Below are positions 54,720-63,070 of a stretch of 64,000 nucleotides of DNA, piece after piece (the stretch's first letter is position 1; each line of letters opens with the position of its first letter). The position numbers and the translations under genes were made by a program. The notes beneath the pieces are model-generated. The model was given only the letters and a program-made list of their open reading frames with translations. It ran no database searches and had not been told where the DNA came from. The DNA comes from Anaerolineales bacterium (lineage in GTDB: Bacteria; Chloroflexota; Anaerolineae; Anaerolineales; UBA11579), in NCBI GenBank assembly GCA_019637805.1, contig JAHBVB010000001.1, positions 633,875-697,874 of the forward strand, given 5' to 3'.

Positions 54720-55064
54720 ATGGCAAGAGTAAAGACCGGTATCACCCGCCGCAAGCGGCACCAAAAAGTTTTGAAGGCCACCAAGGGCCAGTTCGGCTCG
54801 CGCTCCAAGCTGTTCAAGCGCGCCAACGAAGCGCTGTTGAAAAGCCTGTGGTACGCCTACCGCGACCGCCGCAACCGCAAACGCGACCTGCGCGGCCTGT
54901 GGATCACGCGCATCAATGCGGCCGCTCGCATCAACGGCACCACATACAGCCGTCTGATGAGCGCCTTCAAGAAGACCAACATCGGCGTGAACCGCAAGAT
55001 GCTGGCCGAGATCGCCGTGCACGACCCCAAGGCGTTCAGCGCCCTGGTGCAGCAGAGCAATTAG
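54720..55064 (+). CDS. rplT: 50S ribosomal protein L20
   Basis: The 114-residue protein begins [32 protein letters not shown] and continues with [35 protein letters not shown], the standard L20 sequence. L20 is needed for 50S assembly and in several bacteria represses this operon; no L20-binding leader structure is evident here in the roughly 40-nt 5' leader. It ends in a terminator. Confidence 0.96.
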   Translation: MARVKTGITRRKRHQKVLKATKGQFGSRSKLFKRANEALLKSLWYAYRDRRNRKRDLRGLWITRINAAARINGTTYSRLMSAFKKTNIGVNRKMLAEIAVHDPKAFSALVQQSN

Positions 55065-55080
55065 GCTATCACCGTCAAAC

Positions 55081-55110
55081 AAAGGCCCGCTACATAGCGG
55101 GCCTTTTTAT
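55081..55110 (+). terminator. Intrinsic terminator after rplT
   Basis: Stem AAAGGCCCGC/GCGGGCCTTT (55081-55090 with 55097-55106), loop TACATA, then T-rich TTATTT. Confidence 0.93.
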
Positions 55111-55175
55111 TTGACCGGAGAACTTTTAGTGCAATCCGTCTATTAGCTTTTCTTTGAGTAATCTTAGTAAATAAG

Positions 55176-55316
55176 CACCCTTCATCCTGAGCTGGCTAAG
55201 TGTTGCAAGCAACACCTAGTCGTCGCGAGGATCCCTTAAACCTGCTCACTTATAGCGCCTGGGCTCTCCCCAAGCGATGGCATCAGGGATCCTTCGCTTC
55301 GCTCAGGATGAGGGTG
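55176..55316. repeat. Inverted-repeat intergenic element
   Basis: Outer arms CACCCTTCATCCTGAGC (55176-55192) and GCTCAGGATGAGGGTG (55301-55316) are complementary apart from one extra T. Inside are a second pair, GAGGATCCCT and AGGGATCCTTCGC, and a TGTTGCAAGCAACA hairpin (55201-55214). The ATCCTGAGC-GAAGCGAAGGATCC style is known as a dispersed repeat in several bacteria. No gene. The rest of 55111-55319 has nothing recognisable. Confidence 0.75.
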
Positions 55317-55319
55317 CGC

Positions 55320-56423
55320 CTACACCTGAAACTGCCCATCCTTATAAAACAGCTCACCATCCACGCGGATCTCGCTGTCCTGGCGCATGTCGCAGATCAT
55401 GTCCCAGTGCAGGGCGGATTGGTTCTTGCCGCCCGTCTCGGGGTAGCTGGCGCCCACCGCCATGTGGATCGTGCCGCCCATCTTCTCATCGTACAGAATG
55501 CTTTTCGTAAAACGGTCAATGCTGTAGTTGGTGCCAATCCCCAGCTCGCCCAGGAAGCGGGCGCCGGGGTCCTGGTCCAGCATCTTGATCAGGTACTCCT
55601 CATTCTTTTCGGCAGAGGCTTTGACCACTTTGCCATCCTTGAATTCCAGGCGGATGCCGTCCACTTCCCGCCCCAGGCGAATGGCGGGGAAAGTGTATTG
55701 CACCCAGCCGTTCACCGAATCCTCCACCGGACCGGTAAAGATCTCTGAGCCGGGCATGTTGTGCTTGGCGGTGGAGTTGATAAAGGTACGGCCCTCGATG
55801 GACATGCGCATGTCGATCGTCGGACTGTGCATTTCCAGCATCTTCTTGCCCTCCAGCCATTTCACCAGGCGCGCCTGGTCAGCCTCGATCTCGTTCCAGA
55901 TCTTCACCGGGTCCGGCTGGTCAGCCTTGCAGGCGCTGTAGACAAAGTCCTCATAAGCGCCCAGGGGCATATCGGCCTCCTGGGCGAAGGCGTTGCAGGG
56001 AAACTGGGTCAGCGTCCAGCGCAGCTCGCCGCTGGCGCTGCGCCGCATGTAGGCTTCCATCACCTCTTTGCGCGCCACCGAGCGGATCTTTTGCTTCTCG
56101 CTGTCGGCCGTGCTCAGCGTGCGGGTGTTCTCGGTGGCGTCAATGCTGACAAAGACGTCGGCCTGTTCAAACGGCATGCGCTCGAAGGGCGAAAGGAACT
56201 TGAGCTGTTCCCCATTGGCCTCCTCAAGAAAGATCTGGCTGGTGCTGCCCAAGCCGTAAAGCACGCTCGGGTTGCCGCCGGCCCGCAGGGTGTAACGCAG
56301 GACCTCGCTGGTCAGCGCCTCGGCCACCGGATGGCCAAAAATGACTACCCAATCGCCGGGTTTGACCCCCACAGAGTATTCCACCAGGGTTTGGGCCAGT
56401 TTTTGCACGCGCGCATCCGCCAT
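55320..56423 (-). CDS. M29-family aminopeptidase
   Basis: The start at 56423 (MADARVQKLAQTLVEYSVGVKPGDWVVIFG) has GAGGTG upstream; the longer frame runs into the opposite gene. The 367-residue protein matches thermophilic metallo-aminopeptidases (AmpS/PepS): acidic ligands around GEIFTGP-type GSEIFTGPVEDSVNG, GARFLGELGIGTN, and C-terminal His/Asp in NQSALHWDMICDM. It releases N-terminal residues from peptides in the cytoplasm, using two metal ions such as Co or Zn. Confidence 0.93.
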   Translation of the reverse strand: MADARVQKLAQTLVEYSVGVKPGDWVVIFGHPVAEALTSEVLRYTLRAGGNPSVLYGLGSTSQIFLEEANGEQLKFLSPFERMPFEQADVFVSIDATENTRTLSTADSEKQKIRSVARKEVMEAYMRRSASGELRWTLTQFPCNAFAQEADMPLGAYEDFVYSACKADQPDPVKIWNEIEADQARLVKWLEGKKMLEMHSPTIDMRMSIEGRTFINSTAKHNMPGSEIFTGPVEDSVNGWVQYTFPAIRLGREVDGIRLEFKDGKVVKASAEKNEEYLIKMLDQDPGARFLGELGIGTNYSIDRFTKSILYDEKMGGTIHMAVGASYPETGGKNQSALHWDMICDMRQDSEIRVDGELFYKDGQFQV

Positions 56424-56486
56424 CAGAGCACCTCGGGTATTGCTAGAGTTTCGGCATTCTAACACTGGCTGAATTAGAATGACTGG

Positions 56487-57266
56487 GTGATCAATTCCGC
56501 CCAAAACCCCAAAGTGCAAGAGACGCGCGCCTTGTTGCGCCAAACCAAGCGCCGCAAGCAAGCCGGCGCCTTCGTGGTGGAGGGCGTGCGCCTGGCCAAT
56601 GAAGCGCTGCTTTCCGGCTGGCCGCTGCGCCTGGCGCTGTACACCGAGGCGCTGGCCGCCGCAGAAGCGGGCCTGCTGCGCCAACTGCGCTCCAAAGGCG
56701 CCAGCCTTGAGCTGGTATCCGACGCGGTGATGGCCGCCGCGGCCGATACGCAGACGCCGCAGGGCATCTTGCTGCAGCTGGCCTGGCAGCCACCCGCGCT
56801 GCCCGCCCAGCTGGACTTTGCTTTAGTACTGGACGGCCTGGCCGACCCCGGCAACCTGGGCACGCTGCTGCGCAGCGCGGCCGCCGCCGGCTGCGGAGCG
56901 GTGCTGCTTGGCCCGGGCTGCGCCGACGCTTACGGCCCCAAGGCGTTGCGCGGCGGCATGGGCGCGCACTTTCGCCTGCCTGTGCTCCCGCAAAGCTGGG
57001 GCGAGATCGGCGCCGTACTGGCGCAGCACAAGCTGCAGGCTGTGCTGACCGCCGCCGGCGAAGGCCCGGCTTACTACGCCGCCGACCTGCGCCAACCGGT
57101 TGCGCTCATCCTGGGCGGCGAGGCCCATGGGGCCAGCGCCGGGGCGCGCAACTTGGCCGGCCAAAGCCTGCACATCCCCATGCCCGGCGGCAGTGAATCG
57201 TTGAATGTCGCCATTGCCGGCAGCATCGTCTTGTTTGAGGTGGTGCGCCAAAGGCGAACAGCCTAG
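56487..57266 (+). CDS. SpoU/TrmH-family RNA 2'-O-methyltransferase
   Basis: The 259-residue protein has the substrate-binding N-domain (VQETRALLRQTKRRKQAGAFVVEGVRL) and the SPOUT knot: LVLDGLADPGNLGTLLRSAAAAG, VALILGGEAHGAS and HIPMPGGSESLNVAIAGSIVLFE, i.e. motifs 1-3. It probably methylates rRNA (RlmB-like) or tRNA. The GTG start lies 6 nt after TAGAAT (56475-56480), the same leaderless arrangement seen elsewhere here. Confidence 0.93.
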   Translation: MINSAQNPKVQETRALLRQTKRRKQAGAFVVEGVRLANEALLSGWPLRLALYTEALAAAEAGLLRQLRSKGASLELVSDAVMAAAADTQTPQGILLQLAWQPPALPAQLDFALVLDGLADPGNLGTLLRSAAAAGCGAVLLGPGCADAYGPKALRGGMGAHFRLPVLPQSWGEIGAVLAQHKLQAVLTAAGEGPAYYAADLRQPVALILGGEAHGASAGARNLAGQSLHIPMPGGSESLNVAIAGSIVLFEVVRQRRTA

Positions 57267-57268
57267 TT

Positions 57269-58171
57269 TTATCGAGCAGGGACGGCGACGTTCAGCGCCG
57301 CCGGCAGCAGGGTGATTTCCACAGGGGTTTCACCGATCCAGTCACCGTCGCCCTGCACCGCCAGGCCGCGCGGCTCCTCGATCACCAGGGTGCGTTTCAC
57401 CGGGGCATGGTCCAGCCAGGGTTGGCGGAAATAGTTGCCGCGTAAAAAGTTGTAGACCACCCACAGATAACGAACCCCGTTTTCCGCTTCCAAGTGGCAC
57501 ATGTCCATATGGCCGTCGTCCGGGCGCACCTGGGGCCACCAGCGCAGGGCCTTGTACCCCAGGCTGGCGGAGTTGAGCGCCATCAGGTCGCTGGCGCGCA
57601 CTCGCACCTGGCGGCCATCGGCGCGCACCACGAATTCTGTAGGGTGCATGGCGAAGAAATTGAGCAGCAGGCTAACCAGGTAGGAGCTTTTGCCAAAGAC
57701 GCGTTTGCGCCACGGGCCGGTCTCCCGCATGGCTCGGGCGCTCATCCCGGCGCTGACGGAGAGCAGATAGGCGCGGCCGTCCACCTGCAGCAGGTCCAGC
57801 CGGCGCACGGCGAAGTTGCCCGCCAGCATGGCGGCCGCCTCGTCCAGGTCCAGCGGCAAGTCCAGCTCGCGCGCCATCACGTTGCCCGTCCCCATCGGCA
57901 GCACGCCCACTGTCGGGCCGCCGGGGGGCAGCGCCGTGGCAATATCGGAAAGCGTGCCGTCGCCGCCCGCCGCGATGATCAGGCGCACACCGCGCTCCAG
58001 CCAGGGCGCCAGGCGCCCTGCCAACTGCTGGCGGTGGCATTCTACATAGTCCACCTGGCGGCCGGCAAAATGCGTTGCCATCAGGCGCGACAACGCCCCC
58101 GCATCGGCGGCGCTGGCGCCCGGGTTGTGGACAACCAGCACATCAGAAGTCGGGGGCGTTGGGCTTGGCAA
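57269..58171 (-). CDS. Diacylglycerol-kinase-family lipid kinase
   Basis: The protein (about 300 residues) has the DAGK catalytic domain: VLVVHNPGASAADAG, LIIAAGGDGTLSDIATALPP (GGDGT) and VLPMGTGNVMARELDLP, with the C-terminal YegS-like beta domain (GDWIGETPVEITLLP). It phosphorylates diacylglycerol, ceramide or a related lipid using ATP. The start is uncertain: TTG at 58171, just after the upstream stop, is used, but a GTG at 58141 giving MLVVHNPG is also plausible. It follows the sugar dehydrogenase gene by only 4 nt. Confidence 0.9.
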   Translation of the reverse strand: MPSPTPPTSDVLVVHNPGASAADAGALSRLMATHFAGRQVDYVECHRQQLAGRLAPWLERGVRLIIAAGGDGTLSDIATALPPGGPTVGVLPMGTGNVMARELDLPLDLDEAAAMLAGNFAVRRLDLLQVDGRAYLLSVSAGMSARAMRETGPWRKRVFGKSSYLVSLLLNFFAMHPTEFVVRADGRQVRVRASDLMALNSASLGYKALRWWPQVRPDDGHMDMCHLEAENGVRYLWVVYNFLRGNYFRQPWLDHAPVKRTLVIEEPRGLAVQGDGDWIGETPVEITLLPAALNVAVPAR

Positions 58172-58175
58172 GGTG

Positions 58176-59426
58176 TTATTGGCGCTGGAGCTGGTAAATA
58201 CTCCCGGCGCGATCCACGAGATATATCCCGCCGTGTTTATCACGACCAAATGAGGATATCAGAAAATTGGTGTCGTACAAGCGGGCATTTTGCCAGCTGC
58301 CGTCGGCATTGCGCAGCAGGCCATAGATCTCGCCACTGCAAAAATCGCCATAGACATACACGCCGCGCCATTCTTCCAGTTCATGGCCGCGATAAACATA
58401 GCCGCCGGTCACCGAGCAGCCTGAGCTGTGGTCATATTCCGCCACCGGGAAGACAAAGTCGCCACCCGCGGGGGGATTGCCTTGGTAGCCGTGCGTGCCT
58501 TCATAGTAATTCCAGCCAAAATTGGCCCCGCCAGCCGTACCGCCCGGCAAGAAGTTGATCTCCTCCCAAGCGCCTTGGCCTACATCCCCAATGTACAGGT
58601 CGCCGGTCGCCACATCAAAGCTGAAGCGCCAGGGGTTGCGCAGGCCATAAGCCCAGATCTCCGGCTGGCCGCCGCCGGCATTGTCTGCCGGGATGGCGTA
58701 GGGGTTGCCGTTGTCCACATCAATACGCAACAGCTTGCCCAGCAGGGTGTCCAACGACTGGCCGGCGCCCAGCGGGTCGCCGCCCGAGCCGCCGTCGCCC
58801 AGCCCAATATACAAGTAGCCATCCAAGCCGAATTCCAAATGGCCGCCGTTGTGGTTGTCGTAAGGCTGGTCCACCTGCAGCAGGATCTTCTCGCTGCCGG
58901 CATCAGCCTGGTTGGCGTCGCTGCTGAAGCGCGAGATGACCGTATCACCGGAGCGGTCCGTGTAATTCACGTACAGGTAGCCGTTCTGCACATAATCGGG
59001 GTGAAAAGCCAGTCCCAGCAAGCCCTGCTCGTTGGCCCGGCTGCCCACCCGCTCACGGATATCCAGAAAGAGGCTGGCTTCGCCCTGCTCAGAGAGCGCC
59101 CAAATTTGGCCGGGCTGTTCCACCACGAACAGGCGTCCGCTCTGGTCTGCCGTCTCAGCCATGAACACCGGGCTGTCAAAACCGGTGGCCACTTGCACCC
59201 ATGTGAATCCGTTGGGGTCGGGTAGCTGGCTGGCTCGGGCCACGCCTCCGTCGCTGGTCGGCTGAACAGCTTGCGAAGGCGGGTCTGCCACCGCTTCGGT
59301 TTCGGCCGCCGCGGCCGGCGGCGCCGCCGGCTGGCTGGTCACCACAGTCGGGGTGGGCCGGCTGCCGCAGGCGGTCAGCAGCAAGCCTAGAGCCAAGAGC
59401 AGGGAAAGACTAGACGTCCTTGTCAT
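58176..59426 (-). CDS. PQQ-type sugar dehydrogenase lipoprotein
   Basis: The 416-residue protein begins with a lipoprotein signal (SLSLLLALGLLLTACGS, lipobox LTAC) and an Ala/Pro-rich linker, then the soluble glucose/sorbosone dehydrogenase propeller: GQIWALSEQG, GLLGLAFHPDYVQNGYLYVNYTD, HNGGHLEFGLDGYLYIGLGDGGSGGDP and EIWAYGLRNPWRFSFD. It should be anchored outside the membrane and oxidise aldoses or related sugars with PQQ; a PQQ biosynthesis locus is not seen. Its start overlaps the DUF1232 gene by 17 nt. Confidence 0.93.
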   Translation of the reverse strand: MTRTSSLSLLLALGLLLTACGSRPTPTVVTSQPAAPPAAAAETEAVADPPSQAVQPTSDGGVARASQLPDPNGFTWVQVATGFDSPVFMAETADQSGRLFVVEQPGQIWALSEQGEASLFLDIRERVGSRANEQGLLGLAFHPDYVQNGYLYVNYTDRSGDTVISRFSSDANQADAGSEKILLQVDQPYDNHNGGHLEFGLDGYLYIGLGDGGSGGDPLGAGQSLDTLLGKLLRIDVDNGNPYAIPADNAGGGQPEIWAYGLRNPWRFSFDVATGDLYIGDVGQGAWEEINFLPGGTAGGANFGWNYYEGTHGYQGNPPAGGDFVFPVAEYDHSSGCSVTGGYVYRGHELEEWRGVYVYGDFCSGEIYGLLRNADGSWQNARLYDTNFLISSFGRDKHGGIYLVDRAGSIYQLQRQ

Positions 59427-59772
59427 GGTAGTCCGCGTCGATCACTTCCGGATCGGGCTTGGGGCGCGCCGCGCTGCTCTTGGGGGTGGCTTCGTTCTCC
59501 AATTCGCTGCGGTGTTCGGCCACCACGTCCGGCGGGCACAGGTCCAAGAACAGAGTGTTGGCGATCCAGATCACCAGAGCATCGTCCACCAGCGGGATGG
59601 CCATGTCCAGCGGGGAGACCAGATACAAGATCGAAAAGACCGGCAAGGCTTTGGCCAGCAGGCTCACCCGGCCGTCAGCCAGCAAGCGAGCGATTAGGCG
59701 GATTTGAATACCAAAACGGGCGAAGAAATCGCCATCAAATTTTGAAACATTGCGTCGTTTGGGGTCGGGCAT
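59410..59772 (-). CDS. DUF1232/YkvA-like membrane protein
   Basis: The start at 59772 (MPDPKRRNVSKF) has AAGGA upstream; an ATG five codons earlier is possible. The 120-residue protein has the YkvA motif RLLADGRVSLLAKALPVFSILYLVSPLDMAIPLVDDALV (short hydrophobic pair with an acidic VDDAL) and an Ala/Pro/Lys tail. The function is unknown. It overlaps the sugar dehydrogenase gene by 17 nt. Confidence 0.85.
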   Translation of the reverse strand: MPDPKRRNVSKFDGDFFARFGIQIRLIARLLADGRVSLLAKALPVFSILYLVSPLDMAIPLVDDALVIWIANTLFLDLCPPDVVAEHRSELENEATPKSSAARPKPDPEVIDADYHDKDV

Positions 59773-59859
59773 AAGATTTCCTTCCATAGTTATTGTTAAT
59801 AACGTATGCCGTGCGAGAAATTATACCTGCCGCCTTTCCCAGGCGGTACAATGACCGCC

Positions 59860-60756
59860 ATGCCCACGAACGCATCGTGGAAGGCTTATGCCGCCCTGTT
59901 TGTGGGCGTTCTTATTTTAAGCTTGTCCGCCATCCTAACTGCCATGGCCCAGGCCCCGGGGGCTGTGGTCAGCTTTTACCGGGTGCTGATCGGCAACCTG
60001 GTGCTGTTGCTGCCCTTCCTGGCCAGCTTCCGCAAAGACCGCCTGCGTCTCTCCGGCCGCGGCGTATGGCTGGCGCTGCTGGCCGGCCTCTTCTTCGGCC
60101 TGGATCTGGCCGCCTGGGCCACTGCCATCCGTGCCGGCGGCGCCACCATCCCCACGCTGTTGGGCAACCTGGCCCCCATTTGGGTGGCCCTGGGCGCCTG
60201 GCTGATCTTCAAAGAGCAGCTCAACTGGAAGTTCTGGAGCGGCCTGGCGATTGCGCTGGCCGGGGTGCTGGTGGTGCTCAACCTCAGTTTCGAGAACGGC
60301 TTGCAGGCCACGCCCGGGGCGGGCTGGGGGCTGGTCTCAGCCGTGTTCTACGGCGCTTACCTGCTCACCACCCAAAAGGGCCGTGACCACCTGAACGCGC
60401 TGAGCTTCTTTTGGCTCAGCGCCCTGGGCTCGGCCATCTGCCTGTTGGTGCTGGTCTTCCTGCTGGGTGACCCGCTGACCGGCTACCCGGCCAGCAGCAT
60501 TTGGGCTTTCGTGGGCCTGGGCGTGGTGGTGCAGGGCGTGGGCTGGCTGCTGATCACGTTCACCCAGGGCTATCTGCCTGCTTCGGTGGTGGCGCCCACC
60601 TTGCTGATCCAGCCGGTGCTGACCGCCTTCCTGGCCGGCCCGCTGCTGGGCGAGCAGTTCTCAGCCCAGCAGTGGCTGGGCGGCGCGGCGGTGCTGCTCG
60701 GCATCATTGTCGTGTATCGCAGTCGACTGGCGGCCCCTGCGGCCCAGCCTGCCTAG
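59860..60756 (+). CDS. EamA/DMT-superfamily transporter
   Basis: ATG at 59860 follows TACAAT (59847-59852) by 7 nt and no ribosome site is present, so the leaderless start is preferred over an upstream ATG. The 298-residue protein has ten hydrophobic helices in two EamA repeats, with AALFVGVLILSLSAILTAMAQ first, and RDHLNALSFFWLSALGSAICLL opening the second half. It likely exports a small metabolite or amino acid. A second EamA gene follows after 10 nt. Confidence 0.92.
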   Translation: MPTNASWKAYAALFVGVLILSLSAILTAMAQAPGAVVSFYRVLIGNLVLLLPFLASFRKDRLRLSGRGVWLALLAGLFFGLDLAAWATAIRAGGATIPTLLGNLAPIWVALGAWLIFKEQLNWKFWSGLAIALAGVLVVLNLSFENGLQATPGAGWGLVSAVFYGAYLLTTQKGRDHLNALSFFWLSALGSAICLLVLVFLLGDPLTGYPASSIWAFVGLGVVVQGVGWLLITFTQGYLPASVVAPTLLIQPVLTAFLAGPLLGEQFSAQQWLGGAAVLLGIIVVYRSRLAAPAAQPA

Positions 60757-60766
60757 AAGGAGACAT

Positions 60767-61708
60767 ATGTCCACATCCCCACAGACCGCCGGCAGCGGCG
60801 GCAAGCTCGACCCGGTGGGCCTGAGCAACCTGTTCGTCGTTTACATCGTATGGAGCAGCACCTACCTGGCCATTCGCCTGGCCGTGCAGGAAGGCGCCGG
60901 CTTCCCGCCCTTCACCATGGGGCTGATGCGCGCCGCCCTGGCCGCCGTCGTGCTGCTGGCCTGGGCCAAGCTGCGCCGGGAGCAGCTCAAGCCGACCCGC
61001 AGCGAGACGGTCACGCTGATCGTCTCCGGCCTGCTGCTCTGGCTGGGCGGCAATGGGCTGGTGACCTTTGCCGAACAACGCACTGAGTCCGGCCTGGCGG
61101 CCCTGCTGGTGGCGGCCTCGCCCATTTGGGCCGCCATCATTGAAGCCATTGTGGACCGCAAATGGCCTTCGCGCAGCCTGGTGCTGGCCTTGCTGGCCGG
61201 CTTCATCGGCACCGGTCTGCTGGTGGTGCCGGAGCTGATGAGCGGCGTGGCCGCCGACACTGTGGCCAGCCTGGCGCTGGTCTTCGCCGCCATCGCCTGG
61301 GCGGGCGGGTCGGTGTTCCAGGCCCGCCGGCCGGTCTCACTCAACCCCGGCGCCAGCTCCGCCTACCAAATGGTTTTCGGCGCGCTGGGCTTTGCCCTGG
61401 TGGCCCTGCTGATGGGCGAACCGCGGCCCACGCCCACCCCGCAGGCCTGGTGGGCCTTCGGCTACCTGGTGGTGGTCGGCTCCATCTTCACCTTTACAGC
61501 CTACGTGACCGCCTTGCGGCGGCTGCCGACCCAGATCGTGATGACTTATGCGTACGTCAACCCGGTGCTGGCCGTGCTGCTGGGCAGCTTGGTGCTGAAC
61601 GAGAAGATCACGCCCTGGATCATCTTCGGCAGTCTGTTCGTGCTGATCGGCGTGGCCGGGGTCTTTCAGGAGCGGCGCAAGCGCCAACAAAACGCAACCA
61701 AAGCGTAG
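60767..61708 (+). CDS. EamA/DMT-superfamily transporter (second, tandem)
   Basis: AAGGAG precedes ATG 60767; an upstream open frame lies in the previous gene. The 313-residue protein has ten hydrophobic segments, the N-terminal one LSNLFVVYIVWSSTYLAIRLAVQEGAGFPP being RhaT/YdcZ-like (WSSTYLAIR), and the C-terminal half containing TAYVTALRRLPTQIVMTYAYVNPVLAVLLG. Together with the preceding gene it is a tandem pair of paralogous drug/metabolite exporters; substrates unknown. Confidence 0.92.
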   Translation: MSTSPQTAGSGGKLDPVGLSNLFVVYIVWSSTYLAIRLAVQEGAGFPPFTMGLMRAALAAVVLLAWAKLRREQLKPTRSETVTLIVSGLLLWLGGNGLVTFAEQRTESGLAALLVAASPIWAAIIEAIVDRKWPSRSLVLALLAGFIGTGLLVVPELMSGVAADTVASLALVFAAIAWAGGSVFQARRPVSLNPGASSAYQMVFGALGFALVALLMGEPRPTPTPQAWWAFGYLVVVGSIFTFTAYVTALRRLPTQIVMTYAYVNPVLAVLLGSLVLNEKITPWIIFGSLFVLIGVAGVFQERRKRQQNATKA

Positions 61709-61743
61709 AATATACGTATTAATTGGTGAGACAAGGAGTGTAT

Positions 61744-62256
61744 ATGGACCAAGAACGTAGGGGCAATTTATTCATCGGCATTTTGCTGATTTTGGTCGGG
61801 GGCTGGTTCCTGGCCGGTCAGTTCTTCCCCGAAGTGGCCCAGCTGATCAATGTGCAGTTCAGTTGGCCGTGGTGGATCATTGGTGCTGGCGCGGCTTTTC
61901 TGCTTTTTAGCGTGCTGGGGCGCACCCCGGCACTGGCCGTGCCGGCCAGCATTATCGCCGGCATTGGCGGCATCCTGCTCTACCAGAACAACACGGGCGA
62001 TTGGGCCAGCTGGGCCTACGCCTGGGCGCTGATCCCGGGCTTTGCCGGCGTGGGCAGCATGCTGATGAACTTCTTGCAGGGACGCTTTGGCGCGGGCTTG
62101 CGTGAGGGCCTCAGCGCGGTGTTGTTCAGCCTGCTGATCTTTGCCGTCTTCGGCAGTTTTATGGGCGGGCCGCGCATTTTAGGCCAGTTCTGGCCGGTGC
62201 TGCTCATCATCGGCGGCTTTTGGTTGCTGCTGGGCGGCCGGGTTAACTGGGACTAG
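61744..62256 (+). CDS. Polytopic membrane protein, LiaF/DUF5668-like
   Basis: AAGGAG lies before ATG 61744. The 170-residue protein begins RRGNLFIGILLILVGGWFLAGQ and continues with WPWWIIGAGAAFLLFSVLG, then several more helices including LREGLSAVLFSLLIFAVFGSF and FWPVLLIIGGFWLLLGG. This repeated WPxxLIxxG pattern is typical of the small LiaF/LiaI-type transmembrane module. Function unknown; possibly an envelope-stress component. Confidence 0.82.
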   Translation: MDQERRGNLFIGILLILVGGWFLAGQFFPEVAQLINVQFSWPWWIIGAGAAFLLFSVLGRTPALAVPASIIAGIGGILLYQNNTGDWASWAYAWALIPGFAGVGSMLMNFLQGRFGAGLREGLSAVLFSLLIFAVFGSFMGGPRILGQFWPVLLIIGGFWLLLGGRVNWD

Positions 62257-62265
62257 CCCTCAGCT

Positions 62266-62970
62266 ATGGCTGACGAACGCACCTACCCCATGCTGCCCTG
62301 CGTCGATATTGACGTATCCATCGCGTTTTATGAACATCTGGGCTTCAAAAGGACCTACCGCCAGCTGCGTCCCAACCCCTCCGCAGTGGTAGCTCTAGAG
62401 GATATCCACATCCACCTCTTCGGCATGGACGGCTTCGACCCGGCCAACTCCTACGGCAGTGTGATCGTGACTGTGCCGGACGCCGACGCCCTGTACCAGG
62501 CTTTTGCGGCCGGGCTGCGCCAGCACTACGGCAAGCTGCCCGTGCAGGGCATCCCGCGCCTGCTGCGGCCGCGCAAGAAATACGGCACCGTGAGCGGCTT
62601 CAGCCTGGTGGACCCGGGCGGCAATTGGTTGCGGGTCTACCAGCAGGGCGCCGAGGAAGAAACTGAAGCTGGCGAAGAAGCCAGCGGGTTGGCCCAGATC
62701 ATTCTGGTAGCCGCCCGTCTGGGAGACGCCCGCGGGGATGAGCTTCAAGCGCTCAAGACTTTGGAAACCGGTTTGGGGCGCTACCAGGACGCCGCCGCCC
62801 CCGACCTGGCCCGGGCCTACTTGTACAGAGCCGAGCTAGCCGTGCGCACCGACAACGCCGAACTGGCGCGCAGCTCCCTGGCGGCCGCCGAGCTGCTGCC
62901 GCTCAGCAAGGCAGAACGGGCAGCCCTGGCCGAAGAATTCGCCCACGCCAACGAACTGGTTCATCAATAG
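62266..62970 (+). CDS. VOC domain protein with C-terminal helical (TPR-like) extension
   Basis: The 234-residue protein starts with a VOC/bleomycin-resistance-like domain (YPMLPCVDIDVSIAFYEHLGFKRTYRQLRP, and SGFSLVDPGGNWLRVYQQG, residues 5-130), then an acidic linker EEETEAGEEASG, then about 90 residues of helices (ALKTLETGLGRYQDAAAPDLARAYLYRAELAVRTDNAELARSSL) with TPR-like spacing. The combination is uncommon; bleomycin-type resistance is not demonstrated. It follows the membrane protein by 9 nt. Confidence 0.85.
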   Translation: MADERTYPMLPCVDIDVSIAFYEHLGFKRTYRQLRPNPSAVVALEDIHIHLFGMDGFDPANSYGSVIVTVPDADALYQAFAAGLRQHYGKLPVQGIPRLLRPRKKYGTVSGFSLVDPGGNWLRVYQQGAEEETEAGEEASGLAQIILVAARLGDARGDELQALKTLETGLGRYQDAAAPDLARAYLYRAELAVRTDNAELARSSLAAAELLPLSKAERAALAEEFAHANELVHQ

Positions 62971-63002
62971 CGCCGCGTTCGGCCGTCCAAATTCCGGCGC
63001 GA

Positions 63003-63053
63003 TATAATCATCCAAGTAGCTGGACTGGCGCAGTGAATAGCTGTGCCAGTTTT
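63003..63053 (+). promoter_or_regulatory. moaA promoter and leader hairpin
   Basis: TATAAT (63003-63008) starts a leader of about 55 nt containing a hairpin ACTGGCGCAG/CTGTGCCAGT (63024-63033 with 63041-63050; one G-T pair) followed by TTTC. It could be a weak attenuator; it is too short for a molybdenum-cofactor riboswitch. Confidence 0.5.
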
Positions 63054-63070
63054 CAAACCCAGCCGTTGCC

